Below, piece after piece: positions 47,305 to 58,391 of a stretch of 62,000 nucleotides of DNA; positions within the stretch are counted from its first letter, which is position 1, and the number at the start of each line of letters is the position of its first letter. The DNA lies in assembly GCA_002633005.1 (NCBI GenBank), contig NMRA01000410.1:238351-300350 (forward strand), read 5' to 3'. The DNA is from Phoronis australis (taxonomy: Eukaryota > Phoronida > Phoronidae). Under the pieces are notes generated by a model. That model searched no databases, was not told the origin of the DNA, and saw only the letters and a program-made list of their open reading frames with translations. The position numbers and the translations under genes are program-made.

Positions 47305-48511
47305 CGGGGGTTTTCCCATAAGCCCCTGGGCTTGTATACGAAAAATGAAAATTTCCAGGCACTTTAGGAACACCAATAAACGCCCGGGCGTTTATTCGGA
47401 AAAGGGGGTGTGTAAACGGAAAGTCATAATTTTCGCGACGTAAATACCAGCATGAAGCGCGATATGTATTTTTGTAAGTGAAACGTATAAAGCAGCTTAT
47501 CAGTTTTTGCAATATCCGCCCAGCGGGACAAGAAATGCATGTGCATGACACTTCTAGATCTCCTTGTGACAAAGATGATAGCACCCAAGGTCGCTCGGCC
47601 GGCTTGAATACTGGGCCACATCGTATTGTGAAAAAAATGACAATGTTCGAGCCAGTTCTGTTGGTATGTGCCCTACCATAAATCCGTCTTTGACTACTTT
47701 CAGTGTGTACCCAACACAATTGAAGTCCAGGTAGCTAGGGACCCATGAACGAGTCGCTTATGATGCAACTGTTACATACAGACAATAATGATGAGGCGAG
47801 GTCCTTATTTCAACACTGGCAAACCTGTTGTGCTCATGGACGCACACCGGAGCCACGGTGCAGAAACTGTATCCGCGGAGTTTCGAAAATTGAATATCGG
47901 CTTGAAGATAATTCGAGCCAGAATGACGTATTTCCTTCAACCACTTGACATTGACGACAACGCTCCTTTCAAAGCGAGATTGCGAGAGCAGTATCAGTAT
48001 TGACTTGAAAACGAAGAGAAAGAATAGAAACCCCGAGAGGGTATTGCCGCCGCCCCTCCTACAAGAAATTCCTGGAATCTTTATCTTCAGCCATGCGGCA
48101 AATCCCGCAAGACATGACGAGTATCAGAGCGTATGAATGTTGCGGCATAGCTGGTTATGGGCAAATGGTCTATTCCGGATGAAAACATTGACATGGACTG
48201 AGTACACGTAGATTAAAAGGTTTCCTGACTGATTTTTACTTAAAATGTTTTTAAAAATTTTACGTTAATAAATGTACAGTTCGGCAAAACTTTCCTCGTT
48301 TTTATAAATAATAAATGCTCCACAAAACTGAATTTGTCACTAAAAGTTGACCCTAAGTAGGCTTTTAAGAGGAAATTTTCCAAATTAAAGCACCACTAAC
48401 TAGACACTTGACACGAGAAGTTGCAACACCATGGGCGTTTATTCGGCATAATTTTCCGAATTAACGCACCTGCGCGTTTCATCGGGTGGGCTTATCTACG
48501 GAAAACCCCGG
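47305..48511 (+). mobile_element. pogo/Tigger-like DNA transposon remnant, TA target
   Basis: The inverted ends CGGGGGTTTTCCCATAAGCC and CCGGGGTTTTCCGTAGATAA are flanked by TA on both sides (47303-47304, 48512-48513). Subterminal AATAAACGCCC words occur near both ends. It holds a DDE transposase relic. A piece like its right end recurs at 61495-61570. Confidence 0.75.
47788..48003 (+). pseudogene. DDE transposase relic (pogo/Jerky class)
   Basis: 72 codons to the stop. VVLMDAHRSHGAE matches the second catalytic Asp region (D-N/A-x-x-x-H). RMTYFLQPLDIDDNAPFK matches the conserved T-x-x-L-Q-P-L-D-x-x-x-N-x-x-F-K segment of DDE_1 proteins. The N-terminal helix-turn-helix, first Asp and third acidic residue are not recognisable. 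Upstream frames on both strands are scrambled. Confidence 0.75.
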
Positions 48512-48650
48512 TACCACCTTATAATACGTTGTCGCAATCACCACAAACGCAACGCCTCGACATTCTGTATATCACAAAGCACGTGAAAACGAGGAGCAAT
48601 ATCTGACGACTTTTCACACGAAACACTAGTGTTGTGACTGGTTTACCAGA

Positions 48651-49656
48651 TTTTATGTACTATGTATCGTCAGATAGTGTTTGGCAATGCGTGTTTTATA
48701 ATTTGACAATTGGTCGACTGGTTGGGCCGTTTTTTATTTTGGTGCTTTTGTGTATAATTAATGATTTTAAGCATTCTAATAATTGATGAGTGAGATATTG
48801 TGTGATTGCGTGCGCGAGTGAGTGTGTGAATGATTTTCCCTTTGTGTTTCATGCTTCCGTGATATACTGTCTGATTGATTGGATGAGTATGTGTGTGAGT
48901 GATATTCATTTCTGTTTCAAGTTTTCAATTTTTACAATTTGATGTGCTTAATTTCCAATAAAAGACACCAAAAACTGAAAAAAGATCTTCTCCACGTAGA
49001 TGAAATTTGACTACCAGTTCTCTGATTTCAACACCGGGAGATCAGTGGCCTTATTCTTGTTCTTTTGCAAACAGCATTGATGTTTCACCAATCATGACCA
49101 ATATTTCATAGAAATTACATAGTGTACATTGGCCATACGGAAAAGCAGGCAAACCAAATAATTTTTATGTACATTTACTAAACCCCAGTCTCTAAAAGGT
49201 TAAAAATGTTTGTTCGGACTTGATTTTTGTCATCCTCTAAATAAAAAATCAATACAAACTCGTGGATGTCAAAAACACACACATTTTATTTTAAAAATCT
49301 AAACCAATTCAACAGATCAAGGAGCAGATCCTCTATTATCAAGTTTTTACATCTATTCAAATTTTAAGGAGCAAAAAATCAATCTTCAAGAAGAAAACAG
49401 AAGGGAAAAAATGAAAAAGAATGAATGACATCTCCGCATTGTCATTTGTATTCAGTATCAAATGAATTGTATTTTATAAAGATTACGCCTTCAAAAAATA
49501 ACCAAAGTGTAGTACTATCCAAGTAGCAAAATGATACATCTTTCAGCCTGAAAGAAAATAGCAGACGGTCGGGAATGACTTTCAAGAATAAATGTAATCA
49601 CACGGACTAACTAAAAAACATGCGGCTTAAACAGTGATGCCTGTATTGTCACGAAA
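48651..49656. other. 3' flank of gene B, non-coding
   Basis: Contains an AATAAA on the minus strand at about 49290-49285, roughly 370 bp past the gene B stop, a possible polyadenylation signal. Otherwise AT-rich with no gene. Confidence 0.45.
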
Positions 49657-49720
49657 TCATTTCCAGAACATCGGAATACGTTCTTCATAGTTGCTGAAGT
49701 CAATCGTAACATCCAGGTAC
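49657..49720 (-). CDS. Gene B exon 3: C-terminal tail
   Basis: The acceptor GTTCTATTTGTAG is followed by G (completing Gln) and 20 codons, YLDVTIDFSNYEERIPMFWK, then TGA. The length, phase and stop equal gene A exon 3. The peptide has acidic and aromatic residues and no cysteine. Confidence 0.65.
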
Positions 49721-52700
49721 CTACAAATAGAACAAGACTAATTGCTCAATTGTCCAGCAACTCATAACTGCTCGTGTGCGGTTATTTGGTGACCCTCGTT
49801 TAAGAAATACCGTGATCTTCATACTAAGCGACCGTGTCCCCATAAGTCTAACGCGGCGCTCTTTCCTCATTTTTTCTGCCCTAACAAAGATAATCAGCAG
49901 TCGTATGACAGAGTTATGACATCTGTTTTGGCCAATTTTCCACAACTGGTTCATAATTTATGAGACAAGTGCGAAACAAATGTCAAGGTATTTGCATTGA
50001 ATTTGTAACATGCTCAGAACATTCCTCTGTGATTAGCTACCCGCTTTGGAGGGACCGTCACCAATAACATTATACAAAATGTGCCACCTTTTATCCACCC
50101 CTCCCCCCCTCCTTTGTCATCTCTTCTCATTGTCATCCATACTCGACTATTCAGACACTGATTAAAATTGCCTCATCATCAAGCACGTTGCTTGATTTTC
50201 TTTTTCGATGGGAAAACGGCATGCAAAATAACGGAAGGCGGTGAAAACATACGCAAGGAGGCAAAATTTACACTAAAATGGGCAGGCAATTGCATCACCT
50301 GGCGTGATTATTATTGATCTACAAACCAGTCTACTACAGACAGTTTCTAATACACGTTTCATACCAGTAGCCAAGTGTTTTAATTGGTAGGTGCGAAATT
50401 ATAGTTAGCGAACCTGCTTTTGGCTCTCTATCGCCAATTATCCACTCCACTCCCTGGGTCCCCAGGCGTTCACGGATTCTACACACATTGTCGCTGTACA
50501 ATGCACGCATGAATCCGGATGTCGCTAATAGAACACGCTGATAATAGTACAATTGCGGATACCATAGCATCAGCATGTTCATATTTTGAGAATGCGTGCA
50601 TTGCACTCGTCCATACTAATGTTATGCTATCATTGACGTACAATGCATGCGTCAAACATCAACTTGAAGTTACTGATATAGCACGCTCATGGTACAATAG
50701 ACCATTTCGGAATGTCGAACCTTCAGACTATCGAACCAGCCTCCAACTAATTTTTGCTTTTTGCGTGCGCTAAATGGTACACCTTGATCTCGAATAAATG
50801 TTTTGAGCCCAAGAACATCGAAAAAATTTAGCTTATTCAATAACCCGTCGTCTGCCAGTACGCCATTCCTATAGTGTACTCCACAATATTACCCATACTG
50901 CTTTGCGTGGCTGGTGCAGACTGCTAACTGACGTAACAGTGACCAGATTACAGTTACCGTTCGATCTCGTACATGTCAAGATTACTGACGTAACGCCCAC
51001 GCTCCAAGTAGCAGACCGGTTATCAATGAGACTTGAGCCACTGCTTCCACAGAACTGCTGGCTGTAGTCTCAGAGGACGCCACAGTGGTCTGTAAGAAAA
51101 ATCATAATAAAACGCTAAGCTTAGTCATAAAACAATACCAAGGGGCGGCAATTAAAAATTTATGGCCTTCAATTGATTTCTACCACAGTAATGAACTAAG
51201 AAAGTTATCAAGTGGTCCAATCTTCAGTTGGAAGTGTTGGCCTAGTGGGCGGGTCTACCGATGCTGCCAGGGTGTTTAATACCTCTCAATACACGTGCAT
51301 TGCATTCATTCGTACTGGACAAAAGATCACGTTGACGTTCCATAAATGCAATGGTTGTAATAAGTTTAGCCAAAGGCGCTTCTTCGCGCCAAGATGTTGT
51401 CCATGGAGTATCAGATACAGTATATAAAATTGCAGACCGATCACTGTGATTTAAAAAATATGGAAGTTTATGACTCCTTTGTACATCCCAGTGCTTGAAC
51501 AGTCTGTTTGGGGACAGTCTTGGTATGGAAAGATTTATTTTATTTGACCTTGTAACCTGGTTCAATTTGCGTTTTAGTTGACAAGTAAATAGGAAATATC
51601 GCTTTAATAACGACACCTTATGAACTTGCCAATTGTTCCGCTTTTGGCGGGACCATCCCGTTTCACAGGCTTGAATAAAATTTACGTATTATGATATATT
51701 TTAGTGCTTCTCCACTTGATCCCCCCCACCCCCAAGTTCCCCCATCCGTTTCTCAGGCATGGCTAAAAGACGCAGCCGGGGTGTTTCTGGGTGTTGCGGC
51801 AGACATTTTCCCCTTGCAGTTAGATCCAGATGGCCCTCTATTTATTTTCAAATGTTAGTAAGGTATATTTCATTCAAGTTAAAAACTATTCTTCAAAATA
51901 ACAATACTGGCCTTGATAAGAAAGAAAATAATGGAAATCAAACTGACAAAACGTCATATGATTAGAAAAATAGAATAGAAATATAAAATAAAAAGATAAC
52001 AACAAAGCTGGATCAATAAAGACGGAACAACAAAGCTGGATCAACAAAGTGAGGGACCAAACAATTAAACATTACTCGGGTACCAGGATTTAAAGATACC
52101 TACAGTATGGAAATGAACTGAGATGGTTCCACAACACGGCGCCAAAGTAGAATGAATGTTTGCCAAAATTAGTCCTGGTTCTATGGAGATAGATATTGCC
52201 ACTGACACTAGACCTAATATGTCTGTTGTGAACCAGACTAACTGTCACAACGGTACTCAGGTGGTATGCCATGGAGATTTCTGTACACAACTAAACACAT
52301 GATAATGTCTACGCACATCCAGTTTGAGTCAGCCCAAACTGTAGTGCATACGGTCAGTACTGCTGTATTTATGTGCTTGTTGAATAGTTCTACAATCTAT
52401 GTAATGTGGCTCTGATACCATCATTACAAGAGGCCCACACTAAATCACAAAATTCCAAACGCGACTTTTAGAGATTCAGAGAATCGAGATCATGGAGCTT
52501 TCTTAATCTTTTAAGAAGACCGATTTCCTAGCGAATATAATCTACATGACACTCCCAGGCGTATGTCTATCCAGAATATTGCTCAAGTACTTCATGAAAC
52601 TTACTCAGGTTCCTGACCGACAAATCAAAGAGGACTATAAACTTGGACTTGTAGCTGATGGGAAAGGAAGCGCATATTCTTGCGTTTTTTCATATTTAAG

Positions 52701-55700
52701 ATCACTCTGTTGTCCTCTAACCACTGAGAAACATGGAACAAGTTGGTATGAAGAGCAATTTCAACTTCCAACATAAAACAAAGCCGTGTCATCTGCATAC
52801 ATCACCGTTTTGCAGTTGTCAATAACGCTAACCACATTATAAACATAAATTTTAAAAAGAGGGGACCTAGAATGGACCCCTGAGGACCCCCATATTCGGC
52901 AGTTTGGAAATCTGAATTGTAGCTTGGTAATGTAACCTGTCTAACTGGAGCAGTATAACTGCGTTCGATGACTGGTACATGACGTCACAGTAATCTAGAT
53001 GTGGGAGCACAAAACGTCAAAAGTGTTTCAAGATGCGAAGAGTTAAGATGACAAGAAACAATATTGATTGGATTAATTAATTTTTGTACCCTTTGAACAA
53101 GTTCACGACACTGAGGTGTGAATGTGGCCATTCGTCCAACAGCATACCAATGTGTTTATGTGAGTGTTTTTGGGAATATTTTCTCCATCCAGTGACAGGT
53201 CAAAGATTGGATTTTTATGATAGCCTGTGTTGATAGGTTTGGAAATGTTAGATCAACACTTTTACGGCTTAGATTTCATCCTACATTTATTAGACCAGTC
53301 AGAGAGTTTGTTGAGTTCAGACTGTAGATGAAGGGAGTGCTGTGGATGTTCTTTTGGGAATGGATAGAAAATCGCTAAAAGTCCGGAAAATCGTTCGTTT
53401 AGAGTAAGAAGAGGAGAGGGCATAGTACTCCAGTATTGACGAAGCCGGGCGAAGACGTGGGTGACAGGATTCCATCGATCCGCACTTTTTAAGTGCGAAA
53501 AGCGAGATATGACTGTAGAAGTTGGAAGAGAATGTCTGAGAAACCATAAGATTGTAACTTGTGTAGCGGTAGATTGCAGGGTAATGACATCAAATGCTGG
53601 CATAATGTATAGAAATACAGATTTTGCATTAAATCCTTGCTCAAACTGCAGGTGAATTTCATGTACAATTTCAACGAGTTGAGACACCAGTGCTGTTTCC
53701 AAGCATGAATCCGCACTGTAGATGGTAGACCAGGGCCCGGTCTCCAATCTTTTTACTAGAAATGGAACTCGAAATTAGGTTTGGCATTTTCTACTCTACT
53801 TTTGGGAGAACTCAAGATAAGTGTCTATTATTCTATGCTCGAGTACACAATAACTTACGTAGATAATTTATTGCCCTTAGTTCACAGTTTGTAAACCCAA
53901 TATTAAAGCAATAAGTTCGAGTTTGAACTCGAAATTTCGAGTTTTTACTCGAGTTTGTAGCACGAATATAAGGGTCTTCAAGGGCAAACTTGAACTAGAA
54001 ACTCCTATGCATAAACTATAATGTATTCGAACACAGTCTGATAACCAATTATATTAAGTTCGCACAAAAGGAGCAGAGAAATTGCCAAAAATAGTTTCGA
54101 GTTCATTTCGAGTACAAAAATTAGAGACCAGGCCCCGGTCTTGAGAGGTAAGGTGCTCAAGCACGAATTGAAAAATGTTATGGGGCGATAGTTGGCAGGG
54201 TCAGTTTTTGGGTCCTTTTTGTTTTTGGAAACATTGTTTATACAGCTTAATTTTTCTTGTGGCTCCTCAACGTATTAGTATAATTTTCTTTTGTGAAGGA
54301 ATTTTACGGCAGACGACACCCAGTCCATCTCCACCCTTGGCGCATACGCCATTTTTGAATTCGCCAAGCCAATAAACTCGGACGTGTTTTCTTGAGTTGT
54401 GGGTTCTTTCGATGTTCTTCTCGGTAACGGAAATTGAATCATGTCACGGTAAGGGAAATCAGGAGACTGATTTTATGAGAACAAAAGGTCTTTACGATTT
54501 CCGTTTTTAGTCAGCTATAAAGAGAGAAATGCAGCTTAACTAACTTTCAGAGAATGATATGCCAATTTTTGCCGCCAAAAGCCCTGGAAATTCGGACAAA
54601 GTTAGCAGATGGTCTGTTTTACTGTTTAAAAATGTTGAGATCGAACATCTGCAACACCAACAGCCTTTTATAATGACTAATTGGATAAAAGTCACGTTAC
54701 ACACACTCTCCACAACTTCAACTTTACTCTGCTTTGTAACCTCATGAATTTTTTTCCTCCTGCAATCACTCTTTGATGAAATCTATATGAATTGTCCATC
54801 ATACTTTTGTGCATGGCCGATCGACTCACAACATATCTCATGTCTCCGCTGATAAGAAAGCCTTGCAACGACCAAAATTGGAAGTAAGATGATCAGTGCC
54901 TTTGGTACAATTCTTCAGAACTTGTTGCAGGGGCTTGTTCTTTTCATTGTATATGAAAAGTACACGTGATGCAACGGTATGTCATGAAGCAACTATAATA
55001 TTTTGAAACAATTTGAATGTCGTTTTTTGTGCACTTATTCAAAGTTCATGCGCAAGGTGCGCGTTACTCAAATCACTTAGCTCTTGCAAAATTCGCAAAT
55101 GTCGTGGAGCAATATTGACGATTCAAAATAACGACAAATGTTGTTTTTATTTGTACACAAACTCTTCGCTCACACCCAAGGTGCGCATTACTTTGTTTAT
55201 GTGTAATAAAGTCATTCCACTCTTGCAAAAAATTCCTGGTTCGGGGCCCAACAATTTAACAGCAACCGTTAATGTGTAATAAATGCACTCAACTTCACAT
55301 GAAATTATTCTCTGTTGCTAGCTGTTTAAAAAGTATGTACTCATTCGTGGATATTAGCCTGTTAACATATAGTCAATAAAACATTCACCTTAACTACTGT
55401 TGCCTTGCGCGTGCTCATTAAATGTTCCATTACGCATTAAAATCCCACTTTTATGCAATAAAACCTATTATATATCTTGTTTCAGTTCAAAACGATATGT
55501 TATGATATCCACCGAGCCGTAATATAATAAAATACTTTATTGCTTGTTTTAGTTCAATAACAGCATTCATTAAGTCGCTTTGAAGTGAAACATTTTGAAG
55601 CTTGTTTCAGTGCAGTATAGCATATTGACGGACATTTTCCTTGGCAACCGACGTTGCTGGGGAAGAAAACGCTGTCAAATTTCACGTAAGGAAGGTTGCG

Positions 55701-56712
55701 TTCTCTTAGTTATAAAGACATAGACTTGTTTGCCTATCTTTGCAGAGTGTAAACAAATAACCGAGCTGACAACTTCTCACTGTCTTTTCGAAGTCCTTAT
55801 CTCAAAGCTCACACTGCAATAAAGCCGGAAGTAGATTTTCAACTTTACCGTCAGATTTTATCTTTTTGAACGTTCGGAATTAAAGAAATAATGCAGAACT
55901 GAGATACTAAAAGTACATGTGTAATTACCCTTTTCATTAGCAAATTCTAGGATGGATTCTAAAATTTATATATTCCGAGAATAAATGGAGCCATTTCAGT
56001 TTCAAGGAAGTGTTGAGAATGTCTATTCACAATTAAGTATAGCAGTTATAGCTTCATATTGCTAACGTGATACTTTCATGATATTTACTGTGCATTTGAT
56101 AGTGATGCGAACAGTTGCCGGCGGATCTCAACTTAACTTAGGGTTAGTGGCTTTATGACTCGCGAGCACCAACAACTGGGACTAGCGGTGGCACAAATGA
56201 CAAGCGGCAAATAACAAACAAGTGAAAAACAAAAACAAATTGATTTGATGTTTGTGTCACGCCAATCATTGCTTAGGTCATCTAATATCCGTTTGTGAAA
56301 GATCAAAATGCTTGAAAGAACATAAGCAAAAGTTGCTTTCCGTCTGGGATTGCACATGTAATCAATGTAAGAGAATACCTTTGAAGATGCATACACGAAA
56401 TCACGTGTCACCTCTGAGAAAAATTACTTCCGTCTGAATTTTGTTTGAGCTTAGTAATGCTTATCCAATCTAGTTAGCATTCAATGAACGTAGCTGCAAC
56501 AAAACAACAACTGAAAGAAAAATGAATTAACAGTATAGAATTACCGCAGGCGAAATTGTTGTGACCACAGGTTCTGGTCCCGCGTTTGGAGGACCCGCGG
56601 GCTGCGTTGTGGTTGTAGTTGGCCCGGTTGTGGTTGTTGCTCCTGTCGCATTCGAAAGAGTCAATAAACATGCGATCACTACAAAACATACAGAGACCTT
56701 CAACGAAAACAT
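49657..56712 (-). CDS. Gene B: small secreted/type I membrane protein, 3 exons (111 aa)
   Basis: Paralogue of gene A. Coding exons are 56712-56545, 51089-50986 and 49720-49657, with phases 0 and 2. Residues 1-22 form a signal peptide (MFSLKVSVCFVVIACLL). Residues 23-80 are a mucin-like stalk with runs of Thr and Pro-Ala-Gly (TTTTGPTTTTTQP) and one sequon (N21). The helix ends GLLLGAWALR (residues 81-90). The tail is 20 residues ending MFWK. Introns are 5.5 kb and 1.3 kb. As in gene A, a TAA in frame overlaps the second donor. The promoter has the shared 16-bp word and a TATA-like ATATATAAAT at about 56770. No cysteines remain after the signal peptide. Function unknown; an O-glycosylated surface protein is the plain reading. 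Confidence 0.7.
49721..50985 (-). other. Gene B intron 2
   Basis: No exon or mobile element recognised. Short palindromic words of the type TACAATGCATGCGT are scattered between 50490 and 50650. Confidence 0.45.
50986..51089 (-). CDS. Gene B exon 2: stalk end and membrane helix
   Basis: The acceptor GATTTTTCTTACAG precedes ACC; the exon ends at CA before GTAATC. It begins TTVASSETTASSS and ends GLLLGAWALR. It is one codon longer than gene A exon 2. The stalk part differs at most positions, while the helix end is identical in protein. Confidence 0.75.
51090..52089 (-). other. Gene B intron 1, part next to exon 2
   Basis: No supportable exon. 51725-51745 is C-rich. A short tandem repeat of CAACAAAGCTGGATCAA lies at 52000-52048 and may be the 3' end of the LINE that follows. 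Confidence 0.4.
52090..53000 (-). pseudogene. LINE RT fragment II (5'-truncated)
   Basis: In broken frames the order is GGPQGSILGPLLFKIY (52895-52850), VMYADDTALFYV (about 52800, the YADD catalytic box intact), WLEDNRVILNMKK (about 52725), and near the C terminus TRTNFGKHSFYFGAVLWNHL (about 52180-52120). This series is the palm-to-C-terminus of a CR1/L2/Jockey-type ORF2. Stops and shifts make it dead. Confidence 0.8.
53150..54250 (-). pseudogene. LINE RT fragment I, split by a TIR element
   Basis: KTDPANYRPI (about 54215) is the canonical NYRPI motif. The TIR element follows, then SADSCLETALVSQLVE, FNAKSVFLYIMPAFDVI (the first catalytic Asp appears as Tyr), LHKLQSYGFS and LQSELNKLSDWSNKCRM (53310-53262). 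It reads in the same direction as fragment II, and its last motif repeats a region also present there, so these are two LINE copies side by side. Confidence 0.75.
53733..54137. mobile_element. 405-bp TIR element, GGCCCCGGTCTCC family
   Basis: The left end GGGCCCGGTCTCCAATCTTT and the inverted right end GGGGCCTGGTCTCTAATTTT (about 54137) face each other. CGAGTT/AACTCG words fill the interior. It interrupts the LINE RT between the NYRPI motif and the next motif, so it inserted after the LINE. No clear target duplication. Confidence 0.65.
54251..55562 (-). other. Gene B intron 1, unassigned
   Basis: AT-rich, no exon recognised. The segments at 55040 and 55165 share CAAGGTGCGC(G/A)TTACT within a loose 130-bp direct repeat. 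Confidence 0.4.
55563..56060. repeat. Direct duplication, copy inside gene B intron 1
   Basis: Aligns with 56978-57435 in the same orientation, beginning with the CATTAAGTCG/CGTTAAGTCG block and ending in TCACAATTAAGT. By eye it is roughly 65-75% identical with many small gaps. The partner lies just upstream of gene B exon 1. Confidence 0.7.
56061..56544 (-). other. Start of gene B intron 1
   Basis: No second exon 1 is visible, although the flanking duplication would predict one if a whole gene head had been duplicated. Two antiparallel frames at 56133-56437 have no motif. Confidence 0.4.
56545..56712 (-). CDS. Gene B exon 1: signal peptide and mucin-like stalk
   Basis: 56 codons from ATG to a GTAATT donor. 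The Thr runs are encoded by mixed ACA/ACC/ACG/ACT codons rather than a pure trinucleotide repeat, which argues for selection on the protein. The ATG context TACGACCAAGATG is the same as in gene A. Confidence 0.75.
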
Positions 56713-56769
56713 CTTGGTCGTATTCCGTCCGTTTCCTCTCTGTGTAGTCGTCTAGGCGATGGGTGCATT

Positions 56770-56821
56770 TATATATGGAGTCTTCCACCGACTCCGGAGA
56801 CTATATGGGATTTTAGATTGT
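56770..56821 (-). promoter_or_regulatory. Gene B core promoter
   Basis: A TATA-like ATATATAAAT lies at 56779-56770, about 60 bp before the ATG. The 16-mer ACAATCTAAAATCCCA (56821-56806) is shared with gene A at the same distance from the ATG. Gene A lacks the TATA-like box. Confidence 0.6.
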
Positions 56822-56977
56822 GCATGCGCATTTGGATCTGTGATTCCGTTATGGCACCTTTGCTTCTAACGACGGTTCATAGTGGTCACTTCTACCAGGA
56901 TTACAGTCCCGTGTGATATCTGGTTATTTATTGGTCAATTGGATAAGGTCGTCCGGTTCAGCACAGCCATTTTTAAG
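56822..56977. other. 5' flank of gene B
   Basis: Upstream DNA with no recognised element; not alignable with the gene A flank. Confidence 0.4.
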
Positions 56978-57435
56978 ATGTTCGTTAAGTCGTTATGAAC
57001 TGAAACCTTGTAAAAGGAGCATTTCATCTTGATGGACATTTCCTCTCGCGACCGTTGCCTGCTGGAGAACCAAACACAGTCAAAACTCACAGAAGGAAGG
57101 TGGTGTTATCTTAGTTCTTGTACTTGTTGTCGCTACCTTTACACAGTGTAGACAATAATCGAGTTACGAAAAATATTGATATCAAAGCTCGCTTTGGAAA
57201 AAAGCCAGTGAGAAATAGATTTTCATCTTTTCGAATGTTCCAAATTAGAAACGACAATGAAAGCTTTCCCTAAAATGTTCGTGCGCAACGTGGAGAATTA
57301 CGTACATTGTACCTTTTAACAAACAAACCGTAAGATGACAGATCAAATTTGGGTATTCCGAGAGCAAATGTAGCTATTTCATTTTAAGCAAAATATCGAT
57401 ATTGTTTGGTCACAATTAAGTGTAAAAAGTTCACT
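56978..57435. repeat. Direct duplication, copy upstream of gene B
   Basis: Partner of 55563-56060 (offset about 1.4 kb). Shared blocks include AGAAGGAAGGTGGTGTTATC against GTAAGGAAGGTTGCGTTCTC, and TATTCCGAGAGCAAATG against TATTCCGAGAATAAATG. Confidence 0.7.
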
Positions 57436-57763
57436 ATAGCCGTTACCCGTGCTTTGGCACGGTTAGCAGCTTGTATTTGGGAAACGCCGAGGGGAAATAG
57501 CTACATCTTCAAGTGAACATTAGTGTCCATCGCAGAGACAGTAATATTTCTTGAAGAGACCGTTTTATTTTAAAGCTTCAATCAGAATTTCTGTCAGATT
57601 TAGGCGGGTGTGTACTAGACAGCCAGCTAGCTGTATGAAGACTGTCGCCTAGTATACAGCTTTGCGCCAAGGCTAGGTGTGTGGTTACCGGATTCTTTCC
57701 CCAAGCAGTACAAACATTTGACCCTGCCTGTGCGGTGCAGCTATTGTTTAAAGCGAAAACTTA
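57436..57763. other. Spacer with short hairpin repeat
   Basis: 57619-57690 carries the hairpin repeat AGCCAGCTAGCTGTATGAAG ... AGTATACAGCTTTGCGCC seen at 21028. No gene. Confidence 0.45.
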
Positions 57764-58391
57764 AGGCCCAGTCACACAGCCGATTACGCATGAATCACTC
57801 ATGAATCACGCACAGATTTTCGCTTATGCGTGAAGCTTGCGTCGTATGCGGTGGAACCAACGTGGAGCATCAGTGAATGTAAGTGGATGTGCGTCGAGGG
57901 GGGTTTGTGCGCGATTTTGAGTTTTGAACGGTTCAAAAATTTTCCAACGCACAACTCTGCGTCGGTGTGCGTAATTCGTGAGTTGACGTGCGTAGTTTAT
58001 GCGTCGAGTATGCGTGATTATGCGCTGGACACGCGTTTGCCATCAGTGCTTATGCGTCAGAATTGGTTCGAAATCACGCACGTCCACGTCCGTCCACTGA
58101 CGCCCCACCTTCATATCACGCATGAAATACGCATATATGACGTTCATTACACTGACATCCACTGACAAACATATCATTTTGGCTTGTATGCGTCGATATG
58201 CGCGATATGTCAGTGATTCATCAGTGATTGTAAGTGATATGTGCGTGGGCCATAGGTGATTCGTCAGTTATTTGTCAGTGATTTCTAACCTCTACACCCG
58301 GAAAATTTGGTCAATTTCTCGACGATCAAAACACGCACAAATTGAATTTGTGCGTGTTGATTCATGCGTGATCGGCTGTGTGACTGGGCCT
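57764..58391. mobile_element. 628-bp TIR element, AGGCCCAGTCACACAGCCGA ends
   Basis: Inverted ends of about 33 bp match at all but one position. The interior is packed with ATGCGT, GTGATT and TCAGTGA words in both orientations, so it is largely self-complementary. There is no coding capacity (the 111-codon frame at 57830-58165 is word-repeat DNA). No clear target duplication. Confidence 0.75.

Larger units (their letters stand above)
47055..48650 (-). repeat. THAP-like inverted duplication, right arm (split by a transposon)
   Basis: On the minus strand an ATG at 48563 reads MSRRCVCGDCDN, as in the left arm. After 50 bases the sequence is broken by the 1207-bp pogo-like element and resumes with EHAVAPFSFPRD (47300-47250). 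The rest follows the left arm to about 47055. The host ORF is dead. Confidence 0.65.

Noticed and set aside
47243-47719. 158-codon minus-strand frame
   Set aside because: It crosses from the THAP-like arm into the pogo-like element across the TIR at 47305, so it is a chance fusion. Only its last ~19 codons (EHAVAPFSFPRD) are meaningful.
57830-58165. 111-codon + strand frame
   Set aside because: It lies wholly within a word-repeat TIR element, with no protein-like composition or motif.
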